DNA of 64,000 nucleotides from DATBGO01 sp963785765 (GCA_963785765.1 CAWAWM010000003.1:930001-994000); one strand, 5' to 3'; numbered from the stretch's first letter, positions 17,878-26,947 are shown. The notes: generated by a model not told the origin, from the letters alone. Program-made: numbers and translations.

Positions 17878-20751
17878 TCATCTTGACGCGGTTGTCCGCA
17901 AGGCTGCCTCGCGGGCGATGTCTATACGCGAATGGACGTCGAGTTTCTTCAGGATGTGGGACACGTGGGTCGCGACGGTCCGCCGGGACAGGAAAAGCTT
18001 GGCGGCGATCTCTGGGTTGGTCAATCCCCCCTCCACCAGCGCAGCGATCTTTGTCTCGGCCGGTGTCAGGCTGTCCCAGCCGCTCCGCGCCTGCCGGTGT
18101 TTGGCGCGTGGTCCGCGACGGATGCCATGAGCGCGGAAACTGGTCCGTAGCCGTGCGATGTCCGTGGCGGCACCCAGCGAGGTATAGAGCTCCACGGCAC
18201 GGGTGTATGCGGCCCGGGCCTGGTCGCGGTCGCCGGTGCGGACGAAGTCTCCGGCGGCCGCCTCCAGCGCCTTGGCACTGAGCAGCGGTCGGCTGGCGGC
18301 GCTATAACATTCTGCGGCCGCCAGCAGCCGGGTAGCATCGTGCTCCAGCAGCCCGCGGCAGTAGAGCGCGTTCGCCCGCCGGTGCGGGACCTCCGATTCA
18401 CCGGCCAGGGCCGCGGCGTGCCCGGCGATGGCCCTCGCAGTACCTACGTCGCCGATCTCCGCGGCGAGGCGCACGGCGTCAGCAAACAGGTCCTCGATTT
18501 CCTCGAGTTCTTCGCTATGGTCGGCGAACCCGGCGGTCAGCACGGCCAGTGCCTCCGGGAGCGCGTCGGCAAGCTCCGCGTCCAGGCTGCGGGCCAGCGC
18601 CAGCGGGGCGACGACCCGGTTTCCGATCCGCTCGGAGTGCGGAGCGGCAGCAGCGAGATGCTGCCGCGCCGCGGAGATCTCGCCGCGATGGAAGCAGATC
18701 ACGGCGGCGATGCCGTGATCGCTGCAGGCGGCGCCGGGCTCGTTCAGGTCATCGTGCAGGACTTCCACCTCGGCCATCGCATCGTCCCACCGCCCGGTGT
18801 CAAAGAGCAGCTGGCCGAGGGCGCTGTGCGCCTGAGCGAGCCGAACGACGGTGCCCGCCCGGTCCGCGAGATGCCGGGCCTCGCGCGCCGATGCGAACGC
18901 CTCCTCGTACCGGTCGAGGCCGCTCAGCGTCACGGCCTTGTTGATCTGCAGCAGCAGCCGCAGGTCGGTCAGAGCCGGGTCGGCCTGAGTCACGCTCAGC
19001 GCCTGGTCGAACAGCGGCAGTGCGTCAGTCATCTGCCCCTGCGCGGCGGTCACCAGGGTCAGCACGTGCAATGCCCAGCCAGTCGCCCAGTTGTCACCGG
19101 TCTCCAAGGCCGCCTCGAGCGCGGCGGCGGCGACCCGGCCGGCCGTCTCGACCTCGCCGAGGTTGCTGTACGTCCGCGCCGACAGCACGAGGAGCCGGGC
19201 GCGGTGCCTGGCCGAGATCCCGGGGGCGGCCAGGGCCCGGTCCAGCGTGGCGAGGGATTCCGCAAACTGGCCGGCCCACAGGCGGCACTGCGCCAGTGTC
19301 CAGTGCAGGTCAACGAGGAGGTCGGGCTCGACCACATGGGCCAGCGCGCGGTTCGCGACCTGCTCGGCCCCGGTGGCATCGCCGACCCGGTAGAGAGCAT
19401 CAGCGAGCCGTCCCACCAGAGCGTCGTGCTGGGCTGAGCCGGTGGCGGAACTCGCGACGGCTTGCCGGAGAAGTTCGGCCGCGGCCCGGGGCGCCTGGCC
19501 GACCAGCAGCTCTGCGGTCTGGGCCAGCCAGCCCAGTATCCAGTCGTCCATCGGGTCGGTCAGGCCGTCAGATCCGGCTACTGCCGACAGCAACTGCCGC
19601 GCCACCCGGTCCGCCGGGGCACCGGCCTCAGCGAGGGCCCGGGCGGCGTCGCGGTGCCAGGCGGCGCGCACCGGTGCCGGTATCTCGTCATACAGCGCCG
19701 CACGGATCAACGGATGCCGGAACCCAAGACCGCTGCCAGACTCGGCCAGCACGCCCGCGGCACAGGCCTCGTCAACGGCCGGGACCAGGTCCGCCACGCC
19801 GCGGCTGAGCACCGTGGCCAGGTCCGGCACCGCGAAGTCCACGCCGAGCAGCGCCGCCGCCCTCAGCACCTCGCGCACTGGCCCGGAAACGAAGCCCAGC
19901 CGGTCCGCGATGGCCGCCGACAGGGAACTCGGTGCGGAACCACTGGTCAGCGTGGCGGCTCCGGTCTCGGTAACGGTCAAGTTGGAGCCACGCGCCAGCG
20001 CCGCGACCAGCTCGGTGACATAGAGCGGATTGCCCGCGGCACCGCCAGCGAGCCGTAGCAGTTTCTCATCAGGCTTGCCACCAGCCAGGGCCGCTACCAG
20101 CTCGGCTACGGCCGTCCCGGTGAGCCCGGTGAGCTGGAGTCGCGCGGCATCGTCGACCGCTCGCCGCAGGACCAGCAAGTCATCCCGCTGTGGCACTGGC
20201 CGCATCATCCCCACGAGCAGCAGCGGCACCTGCGGCACCGACCTGGCCAGGCGCACCCAGAGCGCAACGCTCGCCTGGTCTGCCCACTGGAGGTCATCGA
20301 TGACCAGCACGGTAGGGACGGTGGCGCATTGCTCGGCGATGAGCGCGAGCAATTGCTCAGCCAGTGCCGCTGAAACGTCCGCGCCGCGATCGGCAGTGAA
20401 TTCACCGCGCAGCAGCCGGAGGATGGTATTTCGCCGCGGATTAGCGGAGGACTCCCGTACCCGTAACCCCTCTAACAACGGCAGCAGTGGTAACGCCTGC
20501 CCCAATTCGTCACCGGCACCCCAGAACACTTCACAGCCGATATCCGCCGCCTCGACCAGTGCCGCTCGGACCAGCGCGGACTTGCCGATTCCTGGCTCGC
20601 CCTCGATCAGAACTGCCTGGCCCTGCCCGCCAGCCGCCGCCGTCATGAGCCCGACCAGCATCGCAATCTCGGTGTCGCGGCCGACCAGTGCGCCGGCCAG
20701 GGGGGCGCTGGGCACGAAGCGCACTTTACTACTAGAACATTCTGGACACAA
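17878..20751 (-). CDS. LAL-type LuxR-family transcriptional regulator
   Basis: A ~957-aa regulator: an N-terminal AAA/STAND ATPase (LVGRDTEIAML; Walker A IEGEPGIGKSALVRAAL near residue 50; Walker B VLVIDDLQWADQAS), a long helical TPR-like middle, and a C-terminal LuxR helix-turn-helix (LTPAETKIAALVEGGLTNPE, then SRRTVATHVSHILKKL). LAL proteins sense a ligand and activate pathway genes. The start is uncertain: TTG 20751 gives MCPECSSSK; a later GTG near 20724 gives VRFVPSAP. TGCAACTTGCAG lies ~80 nt upstream on its coding strand, matching sites in front of the flavohemoglobin and ATPase genes. It may therefore regulate itself and that block. Confidence 0.88.
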   Translation of the reverse strand: MCPECSSSKVRFVPSAPLAGALVGRDTEIAMLVGLMTAAAGGQGQAVLIEGEPGIGKSALVRAALVEAADIGCEVFWGAGDELGQALPLLPLLEGLRVRESSANPRRNTILRLLRGEFTADRGADVSAALAEQLLALIAEQCATVPTVLVIDDLQWADQASVALWVRLARSVPQVPLLLVGMMRPVPQRDDLLVLRRAVDDAARLQLTGLTGTAVAELVAALAGGKPDEKLLRLAGGAAGNPLYVTELVAALARGSNLTVTETGAATLTSGSAPSSLSAAIADRLGFVSGPVREVLRAAALLGVDFAVPDLATVLSRGVADLVPAVDEACAAGVLAESGSGLGFRHPLIRAALYDEIPAPVRAAWHRDAARALAEAGAPADRVARQLLSAVAGSDGLTDPMDDWILGWLAQTAELLVGQAPRAAAELLRQAVASSATGSAQHDALVGRLADALYRVGDATGAEQVANRALAHVVEPDLLVDLHWTLAQCRLWAGQFAESLATLDRALAAPGISARHRARLLVLSARTYSNLGEVETAGRVAAAALEAALETGDNWATGWALHVLTLVTAAQGQMTDALPLFDQALSVTQADPALTDLRLLLQINKAVTLSGLDRYEEAFASAREARHLADRAGTVVRLAQAHSALGQLLFDTGRWDDAMAEVEVLHDDLNEPGAACSDHGIAAVICFHRGEISAARQHLAAAAPHSERIGNRVVAPLALARSLDAELADALPEALAVLTAGFADHSEELEEIEDLFADAVRLAAEIGDVGTARAIAGHAAALAGESEVPHRRANALYCRGLLEHDATRLLAAAECYSAASRPLLSAKALEAAAGDFVRTGDRDQARAAYTRAVELYTSLGAATDIARLRTSFRAHGIRRGPRAKHRQARSGWDSLTPAETKIAALVEGGLTNPEIAAKLFLSRRTVATHVSHILKKLDVHSRIDIAREAALRTTASR

Positions 20752-21071
20752 GCGGCGTTTCTACGTAAGTCATTGGTCCAAATTGGCAGGCCCGCAGCCA
20801 TGGCATCGCCAGGATTGCAACATTATGCGCTGCAAGTTGCATAGGACTTGCAGTGCATGGACACGTGAATGTCACCCCGAACGGGGACAAGAATATTTCT
20901 GGTAAATAGAAACAGCAATTTTTACTAACGGAACCAGTCACAAGAAATGGTTACCCGTGGCGCATGAAATAACCAGGTTCTGGGAAATAACTTCACAGGA
21001 CGGCAGCTACGCCGGGCGGGCTGGCTGAGTCACGCAACGGCTGCTGACCTGGGGAATCGCCAGGAGGAACC
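20752..21071. other. Divergent promoter region between LuxR and the secreted-peptide gene
   Basis: A comparatively AT-rich 320-bp stretch shared by two divergent genes. It holds site C (20830-20853). The peptide gene's ribosome-binding site, AGGAGGA, is at 21062-21068. No coding frame is supported inside it. Confidence 0.5.
20830..20853 (-). promoter_or_regulatory. TGCAACTTGCAG site C with outer inverted repeat (upstream of LuxR)
   Basis: On the minus strand 20841-20830 reads TGCAACTTGCAG, identical to sites A and B. In addition CTGCAAGT (20830-20837) and ACTTGCAG (20846-20853) form a perfect 8-bp inverted repeat with an 8-bp spacer. It lies ~80-105 nt from the candidate LuxR starts, which suggests autoregulation. 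Confidence 0.6.
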
Positions 21072-21236
21072 ATGCGCATCAGGCGAGCCATCATTTTTCC
21101 CGCTATCCTAGCGCTCGGCGTGGCCGGCTCACTATTAACTGGGCCAGCAATGTCGGCTGCGGCTGGGCACCAAGCCGGCGCCCACCTTCAGGTAGTTGCC
21201 CTGCACGCGAACCCTGACACCCTTTATCACTGTTGA
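21072..21236 (+). CDS. Small secreted peptide (54 aa)
   Basis: A 54-aa protein with a textbook Sec signal: MRIRRA, a hydrophobic core (IIFPAILALGVAGSLLTG) and a cleavage-like AMSAAAG near residues 26-32. The mature part would be only ~23-25 residues, ending NPDTLYHC. A strong AGGAGGA ribosome-binding site sits 4 nt before the ATG. Small exported peptides of this shape (Ala-rich signal, short tail ending near Tyr-His) occur beside regulators in actinobacteria; that is a remembered resemblance, not a match. The C-terminal Cys is unusual. It is divergent from the LuxR gene and upstream of the XRE/DUF397 pair, so a signalling role is possible but unproven. Confidence 0.72.
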   Translation: MRIRRAIIFPAILALGVAGSLLTGPAMSAAAGHQAGAHLQVVALHANPDTLYHC

Positions 21237-21476
21237 ACTGACAAGATTGCCCACCGATGACGCCGCCGACGTGGTGCGCGGCGCCTGCCGGATTCACTGA
21301 CGGGTTTCCCGCCGCGATGTCATGGCCGACGGGCGGAGGCTAGCAGCCGACGGCGGCCGGCGCGATGGTGGCTCGTGGTCCCCGTGCTTCCCGTACTGCG
21401 GAGCAGCCTGTGATCTTGTCCGGGCGCCGGGGAGTGATCAGGCCGGGGTGCCGGTGCGCGGTCGCGGCATGGCGGC

Positions 21477-21722
21477 ATGGCGGCAGCATCGATGATCATC
21501 TCGCCTCAGCATGGTGACGCTCCTGGCCGGGCCGTGCGGGCGCGTCTGGTGATACCAGACTGGCCGGCCGAGAGGCTGGCGGGCGAGGTCGCGCCCCTTC
21601 ATGTCCATGACGCCGATGACGAGGCGTGGCATGCGGCGTCCGGGGCGCTGCGGATCCGGTTCGCGGCCGAAGAGATCATCGCCGGGGCTGGACGAGGCTG
21701 GTCTGACCGCCCGGCCCGCTGA
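21477..21722 (+). pseudogene. Truncated cupin domain protein
   Basis: The frame encodes ~81 aa containing the first half of a cupin fold: EVAPLHVHDADDEAWHAASG, with the HxH and Glu-type metal ligands, then IRFAAEEIIAGAG. After AGAG the conserved second cupin motif (P-x-G-x-H) is missing and the frame ends in WSDRPAR. Cupins normally need ~110-130 residues, so this is probably a decayed or truncated gene. ATG 21492 is an alternative start. Confidence 0.5.
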
Positions 21723-21894
21723 TCCATGAGCCACCGGCGGTAGCGGGATCCTCGGGCGTTGGCGAGTACCGGAGGTTTGGCTACTCTGGATCTCAGCGCT
21801 ATATGTGACGAAAGTTTCACTATTGGTTCCATGCAGGATTTATGTGCTGTCACACTGGTCCCGCTAGCGCGGCACCGCGGAGGGAGGACCCCGG

Positions 21895-22791
21895 ATGACC
21901 GTGCCAGGAAGCCCGACAGTGCGGCGCCGTCGGCTGGCCGCGGAGCTGCGCGAGATCAGGGAAAGCAAGGGCAAGAGCGGGGATACCGTCGCCGCCGCGC
22001 TGAGATGGTCACCTTCCAAGATCAGCAGATACGAGCTGGCCAGGACCGGCCTGAAGCCGCGGGAAGTCGAGCGGCTGCTCGACTACTACGAGATTACCGG
22101 CGCCCGTCGCGAGCTCCTTGTCTCGCTGGCCGAGGATGCGGCCAGGAAAGGGTGGTGGGAAGAGTTTGCCGACATCATTTCCGCCGACTATCAGCAGTTC
22201 ATTGGCCTGGAGCACGAGGCTAGCTCGATCGACATATGGCACGTCGAGGTTGTAACTGGCCTATTACAGACAGAAGCCTATGCTCGCCACATAATCAGCA
22301 GCTACAACCAGGTCGAGCGGATCTCGCCGGGCATGATCGAGCGGCTGGTCAAGATCCGGATGCAGCGCCAGCAGGTGCTGACCCGCGAACCAGTGGCGGA
22401 GATCTCGGTGGTGCTTGACGAGTCAGTACTGCGCCGGCGGGTCAGCGATGACCTGGTGATGCATGACCAGCTGCAGCGGCTTGCGCGCGAGGCGGACCGC
22501 CCGAACGTGACGTTGCGGATCCTCCCTCTGGAAGCGCAGCATACGGTCTTCGGTGAGTCATTTGTGCTATTCCGATTTGGGCCAGATGATGATGCCATAC
22601 TCCAAGATGTGGTGAGTACCGAGCATTTGCAGAACGACTTCTCCGTGGAGGGCGAGCGAGAGACATACCTGCATCGGCTCGCCTTTCAGATCCTGGTTGA
22701 CGCGGCCTTGGATCCGGCGTCATCTAAAGCCCTCATACTCAAGACGGCCGAGTCGCATTGGTCGGGGATCAAATCCCACCTAAGTACCTGA
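21895..22791 (+). CDS. XRE-family regulator with DUF5753
   Basis: A 298-aa protein with an N-terminal helix-turn-helix (RRRRLAAELREIRESKGKSG, then WSPSKISRYELARTGLKPRE) and a C-terminal DUF5753 domain (WHVEVVTGLLQTEAYARHII; LDESVLRRRV; LRILPLEAQHTVFGESFVLF). This architecture is abundant in Streptomyces-type genomes and is usually paired with a DUF397 protein, as here (23091-23324, same strand). Characterised pairs act in developmental or antibiotic control. The ATG start is directly preceded by GGAGGGAGGACCCCGG, giving a strong ribosome-binding site. Confidence 0.93.
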   Translation: MTVPGSPTVRRRRLAAELREIRESKGKSGDTVAAALRWSPSKISRYELARTGLKPREVERLLDYYEITGARRELLVSLAEDAARKGWWEEFADIISADYQQFIGLEHEASSIDIWHVEVVTGLLQTEAYARHIISSYNQVERISPGMIERLVKIRMQRQQVLTREPVAEISVVLDESVLRRRVSDDLVMHDQLQRLAREADRPNVTLRILPLEAQHTVFGESFVLFRFGPDDDAILQDVVSTEHLQNDFSVEGERETYLHRLAFQILVDAALDPASSKALILKTAESHWSGIKSHLST

Positions 22792-23090
22792 ATACGCTAC
22801 TGTGAAATCACCTCGTTCGGGCCTTTAAGCCCGTAACGGCGCCAATCTCGCCCGCTGGCGGAATGACCCAGGCCCGGCTGAGGCCCTGTCGTGCTGCCGC
22901 CACCGAGCTAGCGGCTCGTCGGTCGCCGTCCTCGCTCGTGATATCGCGCCTACCAGTGGAAACATCGAAACGTATGTCCATCGACGCAACCTGGGCAGAA
23001 CCGCTGCGGATGCGCCGAGTGACTGCTAACCTACTGCGCGTAGTGGCCATTTCAGGCCATGGATCACTCGACATTCAGCGAGGTAAGGAC

Positions 23091-23324
23091 GTGGAAAGAC
23101 TTACGCTCGAGGGCCAGGAAAGGCCCGGCTCAGCCTGGATCAAGAGCTCGCTGAGCTTCTCCAATAGCAACTGCGTCGAGGTGGCAAACCTGTCCGAAGG
23201 CGGGATCGGCGTTCGCGACAGCAAGGACACCGAAGGCCCGGTTCTCCGGTTTACACCGGGCGAATGGGACGCATTCATCGGAGGAGTCCGAAACGGAGAA
23301 TTCGATAGTTTCGGTAAGGCCTGA
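23091..23324 (+). CDS. DUF397 domain protein
   Basis: A 77-aa protein. Its core motifs W-x-KSSLSFSNSNCVEVA and VRDSKDTEGPVLRFTPGEWDAFIGGVR are diagnostic for DUF397 (SS-S--..NCVEVA ... VRDSKdp.gp.L.ft..eW.aF). The GTG start at 23091 follows GAGGTAAGG. It is the usual partner of XRE-DUF5753 regulators and is thought to bind them; the regulator ends ~300 nt upstream. An 11-bp terminator-like hairpin follows at 23383-23416. Confidence 0.92.
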   Translation: MERLTLEGQERPGSAWIKSSLSFSNSNCVEVANLSEGGIGVRDSKDTEGPVLRFTPGEWDAFIGGVRNGEFDSFGKA

Positions 23325-23382
23325 CCTTCCGGGGCACGATGCCGTAGCGGCTTGCTCAGGCTAGCCGCCGATCAGAGCTCAG

Positions 23383-23416
23383 GCGAAGGCCCTTCCCGAT
23401 CGTGGAGGGCCTTCGC
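23383..23416 (+). terminator. Strong inverted repeat after the DUF397 gene
   Basis: GCGAAGGCCCT (23383-23393) and AGGGCCTTCGC (23406-23416) are perfect 11-bp arms around a 12-nt loop, ~60 nt after the DUF397 stop. There is no T-run, which is common for actinobacterial hairpin terminators. Confidence 0.65.
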
Positions 23417-23833
23417 GCTGTTGTCGGGCGATGCAGCTGAACCTGGCCGGCAACGTGCTGACCAAGCAGCCCCGACGAGCCGCCGGGCCGGTAACGACAG
23501 CCCCTCAGTGCGGCTGCGGCCGCAGCAGGCCGTCGCCACGATCCGCTAGCTCGCGACGTCGACGCGGGCGCCGGTGAACCGCGACCCCCCTGGGGGTACC
23601 CCTCCGCGTAGCTGCTGGTGGCCGATTCCGCGAAGATACCTCCTGGACCGCGAAGGTTCGCAATTCGGCGTTTTCTAGGGTTTTTAGTGCTCTAGTCGCG
23701 CTAGTCGGCCTCGGGAACGCCATTCCACTTGTCATATTAGGTGTGTTCAGGAATATGCTTGGCGTTCCTGCGGAGTCGGGCATGACGGGGACATGAGCTT
23801 CGGGCTCCCGGCGGCCGGCTTAGGGGAGGACGC
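23417..23833. other. Intergenic region before the zinc-ribbon cluster
   Basis: About 420 bp with no supported gene. The part near 23670-23760 is AT-rich and likely contains the promoter of the downstream three-gene cluster. Confidence 0.35.
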
Positions 23834-25450
23834 ATGTTGTGCCAGGGGTGTGGCCGTGACAACCCGCCAGGGTCCGCATTCTGCGGCTTCTGCGGTCGCC
23901 CCATCCAGCCGTCCTTAGCCTCCGCAACGGCGGCCAGGCCGGCGAGTACCTCGGTGCCGAGGCAGCAGTTGTGGACGCCGGAGACGGCCGCGAGCCAGCC
24001 TGCGCCCCCGGACGGCAGACAGCGCCCGTATCGCTCCCCTGACGCGGCCACCCGCTATCTGTGCGCTGCGATGGCGCTCAGTCCGTCGGTGCGGAAGAGG
24101 GCGCTGGAGGATGTCCTGGAGGAGGAGCACCGCGCGGTGGTCACCACTCCGGGAGTGGACCTGGTCACCGTGCTCAAATACGCACTGGCAGCGCATCGTC
24201 GGCAGGTAATACGCGACGTCGTCCTCTTCGTGCTCCTTTGCGCGCTGATCGTAGACTTCTTTGTGCTCCGCTCAGGCATCGCGGCACTGCTGCTGCTCGC
24301 GGCGGCCTGGGTGACCATCTCCATCGAGCGGTTTACCAACTCCCACGGGGCCGCACGCGGCCTGCGCCCGGCGGTGTTCAGCCCGGACCAGGCACCCGCC
24401 CCGGCGCGCAACTCCTACGGTGCCCGGCAGCTCAACCGGATAGCAGCGGCCAGTACGGCGGGCAATGTCACCATTTACAGCAAGTTCCCGCCCTTCGTGG
24501 GGTACGGCAATGTCGCCACGAGCTGGTCATTCGCCGTCGATATCACTCAGCCGCGGCGGGGCGCTCGCCCGAAGCCGTTTTCCGTGCACGAGGTCTATGA
24601 CAACATCAAGGCCGGGCTCGACGAGATTGACCTGCCGGGCATGGCGGTTACGGACCGGGTTTTCGTCAATGGCCGCGATATAAAGGAAGACCAGCGCTTC
24701 CTCCCAGATTCGCACTCGGCACCAGTGACCTCCATCGGCACGGACCTGATGCGAGAGCTGATGGCGATGCCCGAGGAGCGGGCCCGGCCTTATCTGACCA
24801 TCAGCATGACCAGCTGGCAGGGTGATCTGGCCGTCACGATGTTCATCCGCTTCTTGCTGTCGCGCAGCGATCTCTTCGTCGAGGCCGCGCATACCGTGGT
24901 GCCTCCGGTGCGGGTCGAGTTCAAGGCCATCGACGAGCAGGATCCGGAAATGCAGCCCGGCGAGTTCTTGAGGCTGGTCGGCGGCAGCCTGGTGAGCACG
25001 ATCCCCCGGCTGCTCGGCAGCCTGCCTGGCATCGTCCACGAACTCGGCTCGGACAACCGGCGAGAACGCAAGCGGCGCCGTGTTGAGGAAGCGGGTGACT
25101 ACGGCGCTCTGCTCAGCATCCGCGAAGCGGCAGCGGACACCAAATGGCAGCGGTACTTCCAGGTCCTTGATGATGCCCGTTACGTGAAGGTGATCCAGCA
25201 GCGGATCTTCCGAACTCTGGTGGAGTTCCTGGAGGAGCACGACATCGACACGTCCAGCCTCGTTACCCGCAGCGAGATGCTCGTGAATAACGGCGTGATG
25301 GTCACGGCCGGGGGGACGGTCAATGCGCAGGCGGTCGCCGCCGGTACCAACGCGCAGGCGGCCGCCGGCGGCCTCGCCGCGCAGGCCGCTGGCCTGGCTT
25401 CGCGGGTCCGCGGCGGCGGAGAAGGAGGAGGAGGAGGAGGAGAGGGTTGA
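23834..25450 (+). CDS. Zinc-ribbon membrane protein of unknown function (538 aa)
   Basis: I do not recognise the family. The N-terminus is a double-knuckle zinc ribbon (MLCQGCGRDNPPGSAFCGFC), followed by a Pro/Ala linker. Around residues 132-165 there is a membrane hairpin (VVLFVLLCALIVDFFVL and IAALLLLAAAWVTISI). A large globular region of mixed alpha/beta character follows (~200-480), with a very basic RRERKRRRVEE near 413. The C-terminus is low complexity: TVNAQAVAAGTNAQAAAGG, then a poly-Gly tail. A similar TVxAxAxAAGT repeat opens the next gene product. The stop overlaps the next start (TGATG), so the two are translationally coupled. Perhaps a membrane-tethered scaffold. Confidence 0.75.
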   Translation: MLCQGCGRDNPPGSAFCGFCGRPIQPSLASATAARPASTSVPRQQLWTPETAASQPAPPDGRQRPYRSPDAATRYLCAAMALSPSVRKRALEDVLEEEHRAVVTTPGVDLVTVLKYALAAHRRQVIRDVVLFVLLCALIVDFFVLRSGIAALLLLAAAWVTISIERFTNSHGAARGLRPAVFSPDQAPAPARNSYGARQLNRIAAASTAGNVTIYSKFPPFVGYGNVATSWSFAVDITQPRRGARPKPFSVHEVYDNIKAGLDEIDLPGMAVTDRVFVNGRDIKEDQRFLPDSHSAPVTSIGTDLMRELMAMPEERARPYLTISMTSWQGDLAVTMFIRFLLSRSDLFVEAAHTVVPPVRVEFKAIDEQDPEMQPGEFLRLVGGSLVSTIPRLLGSLPGIVHELGSDNRRERKRRRVEEAGDYGALLSIREAAADTKWQRYFQVLDDARYVKVIQQRIFRTLVEFLEEHDIDTSSLVTRSEMLVNNGVMVTAGGTVNAQAVAAGTNAQAAAGGLAAQAAGLASRVRGGGEGGGGGGEG

Positions 25451-25824
25451 TGTCAGGCACAGCCGATAACGAAGGCATCTGGATCGAGGGCCAGGCGACG
25501 GTCGTCGCCGGCGCCATGGCCGCCGGGACCGGTGCGACGGCCATCGGCAGCACGCAGTATTCCGGAGCCCCCGCCGACCTGGACGAACTGCGCAAGGCGC
25601 TCGATGCGCTGGTCGCGCAGCTGCGGTCCGCCCCGGCCGGAGTCGACGACCCGGAGTCGCTCGCCGAGGTCGCGACCTCGGCGCAGCGGGAGGCGCGAAA
25701 GAGCAAGCCGGACAAACGGATCCTGAGCGGACTGCTGCAGGCCCTGATGGCCGGGGTCGCGAATTCGACGGCGCTCGCGAACGCGGTGGTGGCGATTCAG
25801 CACGCGATCGGCGTTTTGCTGTAG
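25450..25824 (+). CDS. Hypothetical protein with Gly/Ala motif (124 aa)
   Basis: ATG 25450 overlaps the previous stop (TGATG). The N-terminal ~45 residues include IEGQATVVAGAMAAGTGATA, resembling the C-terminal motif of the preceding protein (GTVNAQAVAAGTNAQA). This may be a shared interaction patch or beta-roll. The remainder (residues ~45-124) is predicted helical: LDELRKALDALVAQLRSA and LSGLLQALMAGVANSTALAN. No signal peptide, catalytic motif or family is recognised. Its coupling to the zinc-ribbon protein implies a joint function. Confidence 0.7.
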   Translation: MSGTADNEGIWIEGQATVVAGAMAAGTGATAIGSTQYSGAPADLDELRKALDALVAQLRSAPAGVDDPESLAEVATSAQREARKSKPDKRILSGLLQALMAGVANSTALANAVVAIQHAIGVLL

Positions 25825-25851
25825 CCGACCGAGAATCGGCCAGGGGCGGGC

Positions 25852-26853
25852 ATGCGATATTGCACTCGATGCGGGACCGCCGCCGGAGCGGAGCAGGCAT
25901 TCTGCGTTCGCTGCGGCGCTCAGCTTGAGCTGCCCGCGGAGCCCCGGGCGCAGGCACCGGCGGCAGGGCCTGGTCCCGGCCTCGGGCCCGCGGAACCCGA
26001 TTCGCCTGTGCCCGCAACCGGCTGGCGGTCCGAGGACACCGAGCCGGGGACGCCGCGGATCGCCTGGGCGCCCTCGGCGCCCGCGGGCACTGGGCCGCCG
26101 CCACCTGCCCCGTCGCGGGAGCCGTCAGCGCCTTCAGTTACCGGGCCCGCGCCGGCCTCGAGCTGGCCAGCTCCACCTGCCGGAGGCGGGCAAGCCGGGC
26201 CGCCGACCGATGCCCAGCTGCCCCGGCGCAGGCCGGGCGGTCACGCCAAGACGGTAATCGCCATCGTGGCGATCGTGCTCGTGCTCGGCGGCGGCGCGGC
26301 AGCCGGCTGGAAGCTGCTCGGGCACCAGAGCGCCCGGCCCACCGCCGGCCCGCACGCGTCCACCGGAACAGCCGGTCTCCCGTCCGCGAGCGCCGCCACC
26401 GCCACGCCCGCGGGTACGGCGTCCCAGGCGTCACCCGTCAGCGGTGCGCAGAACGGTGGCCAGCACGTGGTGGCCGTCGCCCCGGCCGTGAGCCAGCTGA
26501 CCGGCGCCCCGCAGATCGCCGCGTTCCTCCAGACCTACTTTCAGGCCATCAACAACCGCGATTACGGGTCGTATTCAGCTCTGTTCGAGCCACGGCTGCG
26601 GCCGACGCTCCAGCAGTTCGAGAGCGGCTATGCGACGACGCGCGACTCCGGCGCGATGCTCAGCGGAATCTCCCCGATGGCGGGCGGCCTGGCTGCGGCG
26701 GTTAGCTTTGCCAGCCACCAGCAGCCGGCCGACAGCCCGACCGGCACCTCGTGCACCTCGTGGAATATCACCCTGTACCTGAAGCCGCACGGCAGCACGT
26801 ACTGGATCGTGCACCCGCCGGCGGGCTACCACGCGCATTACCAGGCCTGCTGA
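25852..26853 (+). CDS. Zinc-ribbon single-span membrane protein with extracellular domain (333 aa)
   Basis: An N-terminal zinc ribbon (YCTRCGTAAGAEQAFCVRCG) is followed by a ~100-residue Pro/Ala-rich linker, one membrane helix (TVIAIVAIVLVLGGGAAAGW, ~residue 135-155), a Ser/Thr/Ala-rich spacer and an outside domain (~220-333). The outside domain contains FLQTYFQAINNRDYGSYSALF, which looks like an NTF2/SnoaL-like helix, and ends WIVHPPAGYHAHYQAC. Cytoplasmic ribbon plus extracytoplasmic NTF2-like module is a known actinobacterial layout without assigned function. It starts 27 nt after the preceding gene and likely belongs to the same operon. Confidence 0.78.
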   Translation: MRYCTRCGTAAGAEQAFCVRCGAQLELPAEPRAQAPAAGPGPGLGPAEPDSPVPATGWRSEDTEPGTPRIAWAPSAPAGTGPPPPAPSREPSAPSVTGPAPASSWPAPPAGGGQAGPPTDAQLPRRRPGGHAKTVIAIVAIVLVLGGGAAAGWKLLGHQSARPTAGPHASTGTAGLPSASAATATPAGTASQASPVSGAQNGGQHVVAVAPAVSQLTGAPQIAAFLQTYFQAINNRDYGSYSALFEPRLRPTLQQFESGYATTRDSGAMLSGISPMAGGLAAAVSFASHQQPADSPTGTSCTSWNITLYLKPHGSTYWIVHPPAGYHAHYQAC

Positions 26854-26947
26854 CCGCCAGGAGCTAAACCGCCCGGAGCCGAGATCCTGGCGGTAGTCAC
26901 GCTGTAAGATCTATACGAAATGTAGTACGTGTGCTATCTTCCGATGC

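Noticed and set aside
24527..26104. 525-codon minus-strand frame across the zinc-ribbon cluster
   Set aside because: The plus strand has zinc ribbons, membrane helices and coupled starts; the minus frame is Arg/Pro-rich shadow.
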